Positions 47,846 to 58,502 of a stretch of DNA of 64,000 nt are shown in pieces. The translations under genes were made by a program, and so were the position numbers. Location of the stretch: contig NC_081407.1 of NCBI RefSeq assembly GCF_030272615.1, forward strand, positions 152,355,048 through 152,419,047. Direction: 5' to 3'. Under the pieces are notes generated by a model. That model had not been told where the DNA came from. It did no database searches and worked only from the letters and a program-made list of their open reading frames with translations. This DNA comes from Cryptomeria japonica (lineage: Eukaryota; Streptophyta; Pinopsida; Cupressales; Cupressaceae). Within the stretch, counting starts at the first letter, position 1. The number at the start of each line of letters is the position of its first letter.

Positions 47846-50570
47846 AATTTCGCTCCGGACCCTTTGGAAGGGTCAGGAGCGGATTTTGCATTCCTAGCCT
47901 AAATTCTTCTCACTTTGTGACCATGCTTGCTTAGATGCATACCTAAGGATCCCTATAATCTCAACCAATACCAAGTTTGAGGTAAAATTGGAGCAAGATG
48001 GAGTCTTTAAGGATTTCGCTCTGGACCCTTTGGAAGGGTCAGGAGCGAAATTCTTGTTTAAGCTCAAGTTTTATCACTTCTCCACTCCAAAATGTCTTCC
48101 AAGGAAAGCATATGCTAGCTTTCTCTTCACCAAAGCCTAGGAATCCACAACTTGACCTTCATCATGAGCCAATTAGGTGGAATTGAGAATTTCGCTCTGG
48201 ACCCTTTGGAAGGGTCAGGAGCGAAATTCAAGTTTTAGACTTGATCCTTCATTTTCTTCATTCCAATTCACCTTACAAGGCAAGAATACCTCGCTCCACC
48301 TTCAACCATGCCATAGGAATCAATGTTTTGGCTTCAAACAAGGAGAAAATAGGTGTTTTGAGGAATTTCGCTTTGGACCCTTTGGAAGGGTCAGGAGCGA
48401 AATTCTTCATTTAGGTTGATTTCTCTTACTTGGCTCCACTCTTCTCACTTTGTTCTACCTTGACTCTCCATTTGGATCCTTCTCCCATGTATGCAACAAT
48501 TTGTTTGACCTCAAAATGGCTTGCTAGGAGAAATTCGCTAAAAAACATGGCCAGGGACAGGACCTATCTAGGATTTCGCTCTGGACCCTTTGGAAGGGTC
48601 AGGAGCGAAATTCTTGTCCTAGCCTAAAATCTTCATTTTTGGTGGCCAAAATCCATCCAAGGGCAATCCTAGGGGCATCTCCCAACTTCTCTCACCTTGG
48701 TCTAGGCTTGGCTTGGCACAAATTTTGGAAGATAGAATAGGTTTTAGGATTTTCACTCTGGACCCTTTGGAAGGGTCAGGAGCGAAATCCTTGTCCTTGA
48801 GCTTATTCCTTCATTCTTCCATTTCAATTCACCTCAAAGGCCAAGAAAACGTTATTCCATTCCTATCTAGGCCATAAAAACCAAAAGCTTGACTTGATTT
48901 GCAAAGGAAATAGGTGATCTTAGCAATTTCGCTCTGGACCCTTTGGAAGGGTCAGGAGCGAAATTCTAGTTTTTGCTCAATTCCTTCACATTTATTGATC
49001 ACTAGCAACTCAAAGTCATTCCTAAGGACAAATCCAATCCTATCTCACCCTGGCCCACACTTGACTTGGCACAAAACTGGGAGAAAAGAGTGGTTTTGTG
49101 GAATTTCGCTCTGGACCCTTTGGAAGGGTTAGGAGCGAAATTCCCATTCTAGGCTTGACTCTTCATCTTTTCAATTCCAATCTTCTTTGCAAGGCAAAAA
49201 TACATCACTCTTCGCCCAAGGAACAAGGTTTGTGGAAGCAAATGAGGTTAATAAAGAATTTTGCTCTGGACCCTTTGGAAGGATCAAGAGCGAAATTCAT
49301 CTTTTAGGCAAAATCTTCATCTTCCAATGCATCCAACCACCGCCCAAGGCAAGAACATACCAATTAACCTTCCCACATGCCTTAGAAACCAACACTTGGC
49401 CAAAACAAGGAAGAAAATGAGAGTTATGGGGATTTTCGCTCTAGACCTTTTGGAAGGGTCAGGAGTGAAATCCTCATTCTTGGCTTGATTTTCTACTTCA
49501 TTCCTCCAATTCTTCCTCAAACGTAATCAATTCAACTTCCTTCCATCCTAATCAAGGCAATCCACCATCAAACTAGCTCCAGACAAGGACAACCTAGGGC
49601 TTAAGGCAAAAAAGAAGGTCAAATGAAAGATTTTGCTCTGGACCCTTTGGAAGGGTCAGGAGCGAAATTCTCCTTCCAGGTTGATTTCCATCATTTTATT
49701 GCTTCAAACCTTCTCTCCAAGGCAATTATGCATCCAATTCCTTCAAATCATTCCTTAGAAGCTCCAAACTTGGTCAAGTTAAAGAGCAAAATGGAGAAAA
49801 AATGAATTTCGCTCTAGACCCTTTGGAAGGGTCAGGAGCGAAATTCTTGTCTTGGTCAAAGATCCTTCACTCTTTCACATTCTATCACCTCAAAAGGCAA
49901 AGACACATCATTCTACTTCCAACTATGCCCAAGGAACAAGGTTTGAGTGCAAACAAAGAGGAAAAAAGGTCTCTTCTAAGAATTTCGCTCTGGACCCTTT
50001 GGAAGGGTCAGGAGCGAAATCCTAGTTTTGCTTAATTTCCTACCTCTTTCATCCAATCCATCTTCAAAATTTGGTCAAATTTTCTCTCCTCTCGCCACAT
50101 CCAAGTCCATTTGTCATCCACTTGGCTCCAAAGTCTTCATTTTCAATGCCTTAGGCCAAAATTGAGGATCAAATGAGGATTTCGCTCTGGACCCTTTGGA
50201 AGGGTCAAGAGCGAAATCCCTGTTTTAGGCTAGTCTCTCACCTCTTTTCTCCTTTTTATGTCTTGGACACACTTTGTTAGGCTTCCTTCCATCATGATCA
50301 TGCAAATTTGCTCTTCAAGTTGACATATAACTCCGGGTTTTTGAAAAATAGGGTTTTACATGAATTTCGCTCTGGACCCTTTGGAAGGGTCAGGAGCGAA
50401 GTTCACCCTTAGGCCATGATCCAGACTTCATTTTTCTCATTTCCTCATTCAAACAAGTGCTTTTACCTTCATTCAAGCCTAGGAAAGGGTTAGCTCAGAA
50501 CCTGGGTCAAGGTGGAGTGTCTTGTGGAGAAATTCGCTCTGGACCCTTTGGAAGGGTCAGGAGCGAAATC
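47846..50570. repeat. Array of 16 conserved palindromes at about 176-bp spacing
   Basis: Sixteen copies of a 42-43 bp sequence (AATTTCGCTCTGGACCCTTT followed by GGAAGGGTCAGGAGCGAAATTC with few changes) start near 47846, 48012, 48187, 48363, 48572, 48748, 48925, 49101, 49256, 49431, 49629, 49804, 49980, 50177, 50362 and 50529. Intervals range from 155 to 209 and cluster at 175-177. Each copy can fold into a hairpin: GAATTTCGCTC pairs with GAGCGAAATTC and GACCCTT with AAGGGTC around a 3-base loop. The 120-165 bp between copies are strongly diverged but share a weak pattern (pyrimidine-rich, then AAGGCAA, then AAG/GAA-rich). The array lies in U3 of the 4.8-kb LTR. It is not a CRISPR array: spacers are long, related to each other and of eukaryotic context. 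Confidence 0.9.
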
Positions 50571-51094
50571 CTAGTCTTGGCATGATTTCCTCCAAGATTG
50601 ACTTGACTTTACCTCCAGACTCATCCCTTGATGCATAACCTATCCGTTTCCAATCTCAATTCGCACAACAATTCTTAAAATCGCCTCCTGAATCTTCACT
50701 TTGCCACTGGCTCTATTTAATCAACTCCGACTTGACAGAAGACAAGACTTTGACTCGAAAACCAACAATCCTGACCTATCTCGACTTACGACCTTTATCC
50801 CTTTTTGCACAATTTATCCATTTCCCACCTCCTGAAAGGCAAGATCTTTCCAAGATAACACTAGGGTTCAAGGCAGACAACATACGACTTCCCCAAGCTC
50901 AGGTTAAATTTAGTTCTGAAAGAAGCCTTGGATGAGCTTTTCGAAGGAAACCCTAATCTACCCAACCTAGGCGACCACTAACTCACTCAAAACACCTAGC
51001 AAGTAGAGAAAAAACCAAGCTAAGGGAAAGCAAAACCCAAGAAAACAGAGGGGGTCCCCATCCTGATGGGGCGATGTGTGAAATGGTCACAACA

Positions 51095-51420
51095 CTTTTC
51101 CCTGAACAATCAATAACTCTAGTAAAATAAGAGCCAATTGAACATGTAACAATAATATTGTTGAGTGAATAATGTTTGATATTGGTCCATCCATCAATGA
51201 TGATGTAGTAGTCATCCCTTATCCAAGTTTTTATGCATTTCTTCTATCATTACACTCACCTTATAATATTCTCTATCAAGGAGTGCATAGCTTATGTTCT
51301 CCAGGTGGGAAAAATGAAGGACCAACAGCTATTATAAATTTGAACATTTATCTCCCTTGTTAGAAGTAGAAGCCTCTCCTCTTTAACTTCCAATATCTAT
51401 AGTTTTGGTAGACAATGACA
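51095..51420 (-). pseudogene. hAT transposase, N-terminal side of DUF659
   Basis: On the minus strand: GPSFFPPGEHKL, then in a shifted frame YALLDREYYKVSVMIEEMHK, then DYYIIIDGWTNIKHYSLNNI followed by IVTCSIGSYFTRVIDCSGK. This matches the start of the hAT DUF659 domain (LL-D-KEY, DGWTD/N, NIIVTSP-G-YFLRAIDCSGK). The sequence breaks at the CTTTT target repeat of the 4.8-kb LTR and resumes at 39690 with MKTSVSDLKDV. Confidence 0.75.
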
Positions 51421-51519
51421 CACTAAGCTGCTTAGTCTCCATCAAGTTATGGTTTCTCATTCTTAGGATGGCTATAAGCTCTTACTACTTTATTTTCTTG
51501 GTAGAAGTTCACTGGATAA

Positions 51520-52710
51520 TGTTGATCAGGTTTAAAGCACCAGAATACTGAAAGGGGGGGAGGGGATTCAGTATTCCCACTTATTTTAAACAATAAACTT
51601 TTTGCCAATTGAAACTGTCCTCCAAAAATATCAAACTAACTTGACTAAATTAAAACATTTAATGCAGAATAAAGAACACAATCACAAGATAAACACTGGA
51701 ATTTTGTACGTGGAAAACCCAAATGAGAAAAAACATGGAGAGTGTTAACTCTTAGGAAAATATAACTGGTTATAGTTGTGTTTACAAACAGGTGGCTCAC
51801 TGCCAGATTACAAAAATGGCTCACTGTCGAACTGCTCACTGCAGATGCAAAAAGAAAAACGGCTAACTACCGGAATGCTCACTTCAACTGAAAAGGTTGA
51901 ACTGAGAAGATTTGCATCTCCAAATGCATGAGATCAGTTCCAAGATTAAGCTCAAATTACAAATCTCAAATTTTATAGAAGATCCGGTTAGAGATCTTTG
52001 CACCAGGTCCGGTAAACAACTACTGCACTAAAGACATAGAATACCTTCGTTGTCTGCAACTCTCACATACACTGCTTCTTTCACTGCAAACTATCTTCCG
52101 CACATCACACCACTCTCTCTTGATCAATGTCTCATTTGCCACTCATGTACATATATATATATATATACACAATTCCTTTACATACTTTTGATTACCAATG
52201 CATATATCGGGATTACCAGAAAAAGGGCAAGGGTCATTCGGACCCAAGAGAATGGACTTATTGTCTCGAGATTAAGACCAATATCTCCAAAAAGAAGACT
52301 CCACACATTCCAAGCAAATTGCAATCACAAAACACGAAGAGATAGTTATGATAATTACCAAAATTGCTAATACCGAGATGTTGCTAACACAGAGATCAAC
52401 AAGAATTCTTAACACCGGGATATCGGGGTCAATGAGAACTCAATGGGACCTCAAAAATGTCATCATCCAAAGCTGTCCATGCTACATAATAACTTCTAAC
52501 CAAAAACCACAACACCTAAACTGCTCATACATACTGAAACCGCAACACCTGAACTGCACATGCATACTGACCGCATACAATCCTTGCATAACTATATCCA
52601 TATAACATCCATGACGTCCGAATTGATATCCGGAGCTCCATAGACTATCTGGTATAGAACCGGATGACAGGTTTGACATCAATGACAACATTATTCACAC
52701 AAGTCTAACA
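51520..52710 (-). repeat. 3' LTR of the copia-like element (1,191 bp)
   Basis: On the minus strand it runs TGTTAGACTTGTGTG to GATCAACA. It lacks the 842-bp insertion and an indel of about 85 bp found in the 5' LTR, and contains a (TA)n run near 52150. Confidence 0.85.
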
Positions 52711-52723
52711 ATCTCCCCCTTTG
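52711..52723 (-). other. Polypurine tract of the copia-like element
   Basis: The minus strand reads CAAAGGGGGAGAT directly before the 3' LTR, the usual plant Ty1/copia tract. Confidence 0.85.
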
Positions 52724-52912
52724 TCATTGATGGCAAAACATATTCAAAACATGATTGCGCCAACTCCCCCTTACTCATGCAATTCCACAAAACGACATTC
52801 CTTGAACTCATATTCCTTTCTCCCCCTTTTGACATCAAGGACAAAGGATGCCTCTGATGAAAAAGAAAAGAATAGGTATAACCAAAAATGTGAATCTTAC
52901 ACAAAGAAACTT

Positions 52913-54667
52913 TCAGCTGCTGTTCTTCGGAAATATAAGCTTGTATTTTTCTTTCAATTCTGGAAGAACTTCCCAAGAACGAATAGCCAATTTGATACTT
53001 ACTGAAAGGCTTCTGCGCTCAATCAGCAAATCAACCGAATTTGAAAAGTTATCTGGAGCAGTTGGATTCTTCTCATACTCTATTGTGTCCTCAAGCAATG
53101 CTGAAAAGTGTTCTAACTTGGCTTCAACAATTTCCTTAACTCTCCAAAACATGCTCACAAAGTCCTCTTTCTGCCTTTGCAGCATACGAAGCTCAGTCTG
53201 AATGGAATTAACTCTTTTCCTCTGCTCACCATCCTTATCATTTAGAAAATCAAAAGATTTACCTAGACTTGTCATTTCTTTTTCAATAGCATCAATTTTA
53301 CCTTTGTGCTTCACCGCTGTTGTCGGCCAAGAGATACAATATCTATAGATTCTGCTAGCACTGCGGATACAATCTCTTAATTCCTCTATGTAGATTGACA
53401 AGTAGTTTTTGGCTTTAGTACATTCATTCAGCAGACTTTGCATATCCAGGCCTTTTTCTTCAACATACTGCTCAGACATTCTTTCTTTCAGGATCTCAGT
53501 CAAGGATTCCGGAAGCAGATTACTGATATCTTTTGGACTAATGTTGTTCTGGATTAAATGCTTCATCACGCTCTCAATTTTGTCTGACTCGACCAAGGTC
53601 AACCATTTCACACCAATCTTTTGAATTCCATCTGCACTGACAACCAACTTTGACAGATTAGACTCATCATCTGAGTCTCCAGCTTCTCCAGCTTCTTTCT
53701 CATTCACTTCCAAAACTCCTATAGCTGCAAGGAATTCCGGATCCTCAATTATCACAACATCTTCTACCTTGCTTCTCTTTGGTTCTGAAACACCAACAGG
53801 AACAGATCGTCTCCTTTTCTTCTTTCTGAAAGATGAATCTCCAGAGCCGGAAGAGAAAGAAACAGTAACCGGGCCAACTCTCCACATATCCACAAATGAT
53901 TTAAAATAATTATTGCATATTTACTCTCTGTTATCCAAACTGTTCAGATATTTGAATATTTGTCTTGCAATCGGCACACCAGATTCCCAAATGACAATGT
54001 CTTTTGCCGAAAGGAATTCTAAACAGTACATAACTAAACTCACAAGCAATGACCCATATCGAAAAGCATAATTTTTCTCTTTTGTCATCTTGATACTTTC
54101 TAACAACAATTCTTTCAATAATTCACACAAGTCAAATGATATGTTCTCCATCACAAACATATATGCCATATATACTACAATTGCCGAGGTGGCTCCTTCC
54201 CTATTTCTAAAATAGACTTTGTAAGAGATGCCATAGGCAACATACCTCACTACAGGATTGACGATCGTATTGATGACTAGAGCTTGTTGATCACCCTTTA
54301 CGCCGGTTAGGGCTTCCATTTCCTTGTTCAAGGTCAATTTCTTTGCTGGAACTTCTCCATTGTCGCACAAGCTAGTGACCATAGAAATTATTTCCTTTCT
54401 AATTGGATAGGGTTTATCCAACACAATGCAGTTATCTCGCACACGGCTAAGAATTACTCTGATTACTTCTGCATTGTCGAACCAAGGGAATTCGGTCCAC
54501 ACATTCAGACCTTTGCCTTCTAAACCTTTGACCCTCTGCAATTCATCATCCTTCAAACCTGCTTCAACTATTCTAATCTTCTCTGGGTTGAACTCATCCA
54601 AGAGCACTTTGTCCATAATCTGAAATTCTTCGCTGCTAGATTCTCCGACAATCATTTTTCCTTCCAT
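52913..54667 (-). pseudogene. Unrecognised ORF of about 585 codons replacing pol
   Basis: One frame runs from ATG 54667 to 52913 with a single TAA at 53921-53923; the codons after it stay in frame (ICNNYFKSFVDMWRVG). The first 248 codons form a globular-looking domain (LLDEFNPEKIRIVEAG, PIRKEIISMVTSLCDNGEVP, and a hydrophobic helix-rich part around YMAYMFVMENISFDLCELL). The second part has a nuclear-signal-like KKKRRRSVPVGVSEPKRSK, an acidic linker (VVIIEDPE, DSDDESN) and a long helical C-terminus. No retroviral enzyme motif is present. The layout resembles the LTR-resident protein: globular N-terminus, basic patch, acidic linker, helical end. Alternatively it could be two separate proteins of 248 and 326 residues. 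Confidence 0.65.
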
Positions 54668-54958
54668 GATTGCTCCTCCTACTCACTTTACTACTGCTCT
54701 ACTATTCGCAATGATCTCAAGCAAATATAACTGTTATAAAAGAAATGAACTCAAGAATTGATACTTATCTTACTAAAGATGCTTCATTAGGGTTTCGTCG
54801 CCAATAACTGTCTTTTCATTGATGTCATCATGATTCCTCTGATTACCGGATACCATTCAAGCACTGTCATGTCGGATTAGTGACATGATCCATTCAAACG
54901 GGGAGGCTAGAAGATTTTTCGTTCAAATCACAACTCCCCCTGACCTGAAGCTCTAAAC

Positions 54959-55993
54959 TTAATTTCCGGAGGGAGGGGTGCCTGCATCAAATTCCGGTAC
55001 TCCAAGCTTACTTCCTTCGTTCTCATTCTTCTTTCTCCAAACCAAGTTTTCTTTCTTCTTTGATTCATCATTCTTCATTGCACTCTTCTTGACAGGTTTT
55101 TCCTCATTTCCTTTCCTGCATTGGTTAGCATAATGTCTGGGCTGATTGCATTTGAAACAACTAGCAATTTTCTTCTCAAATCTTACCGGATGAAATCTGT
55201 ACTTGCATTGATTGGCCTTGTGTCCATAGTTATTGCAATTGCAACAGTGTCCTTGAAAGTTATAACTCTTCTTGTTTGCAGCAACCGGGTTATAATTTTG
55301 ATTCACAACATGATTCCTACAAAGGCTTGCTTTATGTCCAAACATCTTGCAACCATAACATTGAATGCTTCTACAATTCATTAGCTTGTGTCTAAATTTA
55401 TTGCATTTAAAACAATAGCCATTAAAAGATGGGTGCCTTTGTGCATTGGGTTGACGGATTGGTGATTTTCTTGCATTTGATTTTTGATTCTAGGATTTCT
55501 TCTCATCTTCTCACTTCTTCTTTGTATCAGCTTTGACCTCCTTATTTTCTTCTTTGCACACACTGGTTTGGAAACCAAGTCCGGTTTTATCTGACTTAAC
55601 TTGTTGCATGCTAACCAAATCTTCCAGGAGCTTGTTGTTGTCAAGGATCTTGTTTTCTACCTTCAGATTCTTCACTTCTTGTTCAAGCTTTTCACATTCT
55701 TCAGATTTCAGCTTTAATGTCTCTTTCAGGAACTGCTCTCTCTTATCCTTTTCCTCCATTTTCTGCATCAGGTCTTTGATGGTCTCATTCGTTTGATTCA
55801 ACTGATTGTTAACCTCCTTATGTCTCAACTTGAATTTCCGGATTTGCTCTCTAATCTTCTATACACATTCATTTGCTATCTTCACATTCTCCTTCAGTTC
55901 TTCATTCTTTGATTCAACACTTTCCAAATTTTTAAGGGCCACCTTCAATTCTTCATCCATCTGAAATTCTTCATCGAAGTATATAGGTGCCAT
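54959..55993 (-). pseudogene. Gag-like protein with coiled coil and four CCHC-type knuckles
   Basis: The ATG at 55993 (MAPIYFDEEFQMDEELKVAL) follows the primer site by about 60 bp. A Glu/Lys-rich coiled coil runs to about 55511, interrupted by one TAG near 55862 (probably from a Gln codon). After a frameshift come four Cys/His knuckles: CFKCNKFRHKLMNC, CYGCKMFGHKASLC, CCNCNNYGHKANQC and CFKCNQPRHYANQC. The first and fourth have RH instead of GH. The end is basic then acidic, stopping at 54959. Zinc knuckles of this type bind RNA in retrotransposon Gag. The usual copia Gag N-terminal domain was not recognised. Confidence 0.7.
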
Positions 55994-56050
55994 GGCTCAA
56001 CCAACACGGATCTCTCTCAAGCGGTTAAGCTTTCCAAGCAAGGGACCAAA

Positions 56051-56062
56051 GCTCTAATACCA
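56051..56062 (-). other. Primer-binding site, initiator tRNA-Met type
   Basis: The minus strand reads TGGTATTAGAGC, two bases after the 5' LTR end. It differs from the standard copia site TGGTATCAGAGC by one C-to-T change. Confidence 0.85.
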
Positions 56063-56064
56063 AT

Positions 56065-58198
56065 TGTTGATCACGTTGAAAGCACCGAAATACTGGGAGG
56101 GGGGGGGGGGGGTGTGAATCAGTATTCCCACTTATTTAAAACAATGAACTTCTGGCCAATTGAAACTGTCCTCCAAAAATATCAAATAGATTTGATTGAA
56201 GGAAAACAGTTAATTCAGAATAAAGAAGAACACAATCACAAGATAAACACCGGAATTTTGTACGTGGAAAACCCAAATGGAAAAAACCACGGAGAGTGTT
56301 AACTCTCAAGAAAATATAACTAGCTATAGCTGTGTTTACTGTCGGGTGGCTCACTGCCAGATTACAAAAACGGCTCACTGCTGAACTGCTCACTGTAGAT
56401 CAGTGTTCCACGGGGACGCGTCCCCCCCCCTTTTGGGCATGACCCCCTGTCAGAAACGTCTCGAGGACGGGGGGATGGGGACGCGACGTCCCCCGCCGTC
56501 CCGCCGCCGGGACGCAGAGACGTCCCCGCGTCTCCTAGGGAGACGTGGAGACGTCTCCTTGGGAGACGTTTGGGTGTCTCCCCATCCTTCAAGAGACGTG
56601 CAGACATCTCTCCAAGGACGGGGAGACACCCAGACGTCTCCTGTCGCCCCCACTTATATGCAATGTTTAAAATTAAAATTTTTTTAAAAAGTGAGTTTTT
56701 AAGTTTTTTGAGGGTTAAGGGGTAACTCTAATTGGACGTGGGCCAATAGAAAAATAACACCCGACGCCTTTAGAAAATAATAAAAGTATTTTTGGCCTCG
56801 CGGGGCGCTGCCCCTCGACCCCGCCCTGTATCGCGACAGGGAATGCGCAAGGGGCGCTGCCCCTTGACCCCAACTTGGGGGCGCTGCCCCCAAACCCCCG
56901 TTGAAAAATATAGGGGGAAACCGTGCCTATAGAAGTAGGGAAAATCTAACCTCCGAGTTTGATTAGGCTCCATATAACAACACAACTTAGAAATCTTGGT
57001 ATTTAGATTTAGTATTTCAAATTTCCTATAGTCTCATTTGAAATGTAATTCTTACATTGTAATACTGTCATACATCTTTTCAAAACTAGTTTTTCAAGTA
57101 CTATATGTATATGTACAAGTATATAAGCACCACCACCCCGCCACCCCCCGGCCGCCGTCCCCCTGCCGTCCCCAAATTTAGGCCCTTGGTCCCCCCGTCC
57201 CGGAAACGCGTCCCCCCCGTCCCCAACGCCCGTGGAACACTGCTGTAGATACCAAAAAAAAAAAAATAACTGTTGGAATGCTCACTACAACTGAAAAGTT
57301 TGAACTGAGAAGATTTGCATCTCCAAATGCATGAGATCAATTCCAAGATTAAGCTCAAATTACAAATCTCAAATTTTACAAAAGATCCGGTTAGAGATCT
57401 CTGCACCACTATTTTACAGCAGGTCCGGTAAAGGACTACTGCACTATTGAGACACAGAATACCTTCGTTGTCTGCAACTCTCACATACACTGCTTCTTTC
57501 ACTGCCAACTATCTTCCGCACATCACACACTCTCTCTTGATCGATGTCTCATTTGCCACTTTTATATATATATATATATACAAGAGGATACAATTATAGA
57601 ATAGTGTGTCGGCTAGGGCCAACACATTATCAATAAGCTCATGTCGGCCTTTGCAATACTTCTACACAATTCTTTTACATACTTTCGATTACCAATGCAT
57701 ATATTGGGATTACCGGAAAAAGGGCAAGGGTCATCTGAACCCAAGAGAACAGACCTATTGTCTCAAGATTAAGTCCAATATCTCCAAAAAGAAGACTCCA
57801 CACATACCAAGCAAACCGCAATCACAAAACACGAAGAGATACTTCTAATAATTAACAAAACTGCTAATACCGGGATGTTGCTAACACCGGGATCAACAAG
57901 AATTCTTAACACCGGAATACCGAGGTCAATGAGAACTCAATGGGACCTCAAAATGGTCATCATCCAAAGTTGTCCATGTTGCATAATAACTTCTAACCAA
58001 AAACCACAACACCTGAACTGCTCATTCATATTGAAATTGCAACACCCGAACTGTACATACATATTGACTGCATACAATCCTTGCATAACTATATCCATAT
58101 GACGTCCGGACTGATATCCGGAGCTGCATGCACTGTCCAATATAGAACCAGATGACTGGTTTGACATCAATGACAACATTATTCATACAAGTCTAACA
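56065..58198 (-). repeat. 5' LTR of the copia-like element, enlarged by an insertion
   Basis: 2,134 bp, against 1,191 bp for the 3' LTR. The excess is the hAT-type insert 56401-57242 with its 8-bp duplication, plus a segment of about 85 bp around 57581-57665 absent from the 3' LTR. Confidence 0.85.
56401..57242. mobile_element. hAT-type non-autonomous transposon (842 bp)
   Basis: Perfect 14-bp terminal inverted repeats CAGTGTTCCACGGG are flanked by the 8-bp direct repeat CTGTAGAT (56393-56400 and 57243-57250). An 8-bp target repeat and a CAGTG terminus are hallmarks of hAT elements. The ends are very GC-rich with repeated GAGACGTCTCC-like palindromes (56510-56640). The middle has CGGGGCGCTGCCCC-type repeats (56795-56895). 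No transposase is encoded. The unoccupied site is seen in the 3' LTR near 51840 (CTGCAGAT). Confidence 0.88.
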
Positions 58199-58502
58199 GA
58201 TAATAAAAAATATCTTGTATTTATGCAAATCTAAAGAATTTTTCTATATGGAATACTTTTAGATCACTTAAAAGAGGGAAGTTCTTCGAGAATTTTTATT
58301 TGGTGTTTGAATAAACAGTCATTTCTTACTTATTTCATATGATTTTGTAGTTTAGTTTATGTAATATTTTGTCTAAAATCTGTGGCATAGATTTTGTCCT
58401 TTCCTAGTGCAAGTCTTCTAGGAATCATGAAATTTGGTTATTTGAACTTCAAGCATATGCCCATGCATGCAAAGAAAGCAATTCCTTGACTTTTATTCTC
58501 AG

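Larger units (their letters stand above)
39691..51094 (-). mobile_element. Solo LTR of 4.8 kb (minus), split by a nested solo LTR
   Basis: On the minus strand it begins TGTTGTGACC at 51094 and ends GACACATCAACA at 39691, flanked by the target repeat CTTTT (39686-39690 and 51095-51099). Removing the nested element 40234-46811 and its extra 5-bp repeat leaves 4,821 bp. A TATA box (minus CTATATAAAG) lies around 47119-47126; the palindrome array is in U3. Its last part is similar to the U5 of the 6.6-kb family. 46817-47800 and 50580-51090 show no convincing gene. Confidence 0.85.
51520..58198 (-). mobile_element. Complete copia-like element without pol (minus)
   Basis: LTRs 58198-56065 (5') and 52710-51520 (3') enclose a primer site, a gag-like region and an unrecognised two-part ORF. 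The target repeat is GATAA on both sides (51515-51519 and 58199-58203). LTRs start TGTTAGACTTGT and end GATCAACA. The primer site fits initiator tRNA-Met, as in Ty1/copia. No reverse transcriptase, RNase H, integrase or protease motifs were seen, so it must use enzymes from elsewhere. Confidence 0.88.
21411..58502 (+). other. 37.1-kb NAD kinase intron filled with nested transposons
   Basis: Between the donor at 21411 and the acceptor AG at 58501-58502 lie 37,092 bp. Exon phase and protein continuity ([13 protein letters not shown]) support direct splicing across it. It contains the retroelements and hAT fragments listed separately. Positions 21411-22152, 23598-24190 and 58204-58502 show no recognisable element. 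Confidence 0.85.

Noticed and set aside
48177-50035. Series of short frames repeating a LWTLWKGQERNS-like or GPFGRVRSE-like segment
   Set aside because: These are translations of the 42-bp palindrome in different frames, not genes.
47846-50570. Regularly spaced near-identical repeats resembling a CRISPR array
   Set aside because: Spacers are about 120-165 bp, related to one another, and the array sits in U3 of a plant LTR with no cas genes. Described instead as a palindrome array.
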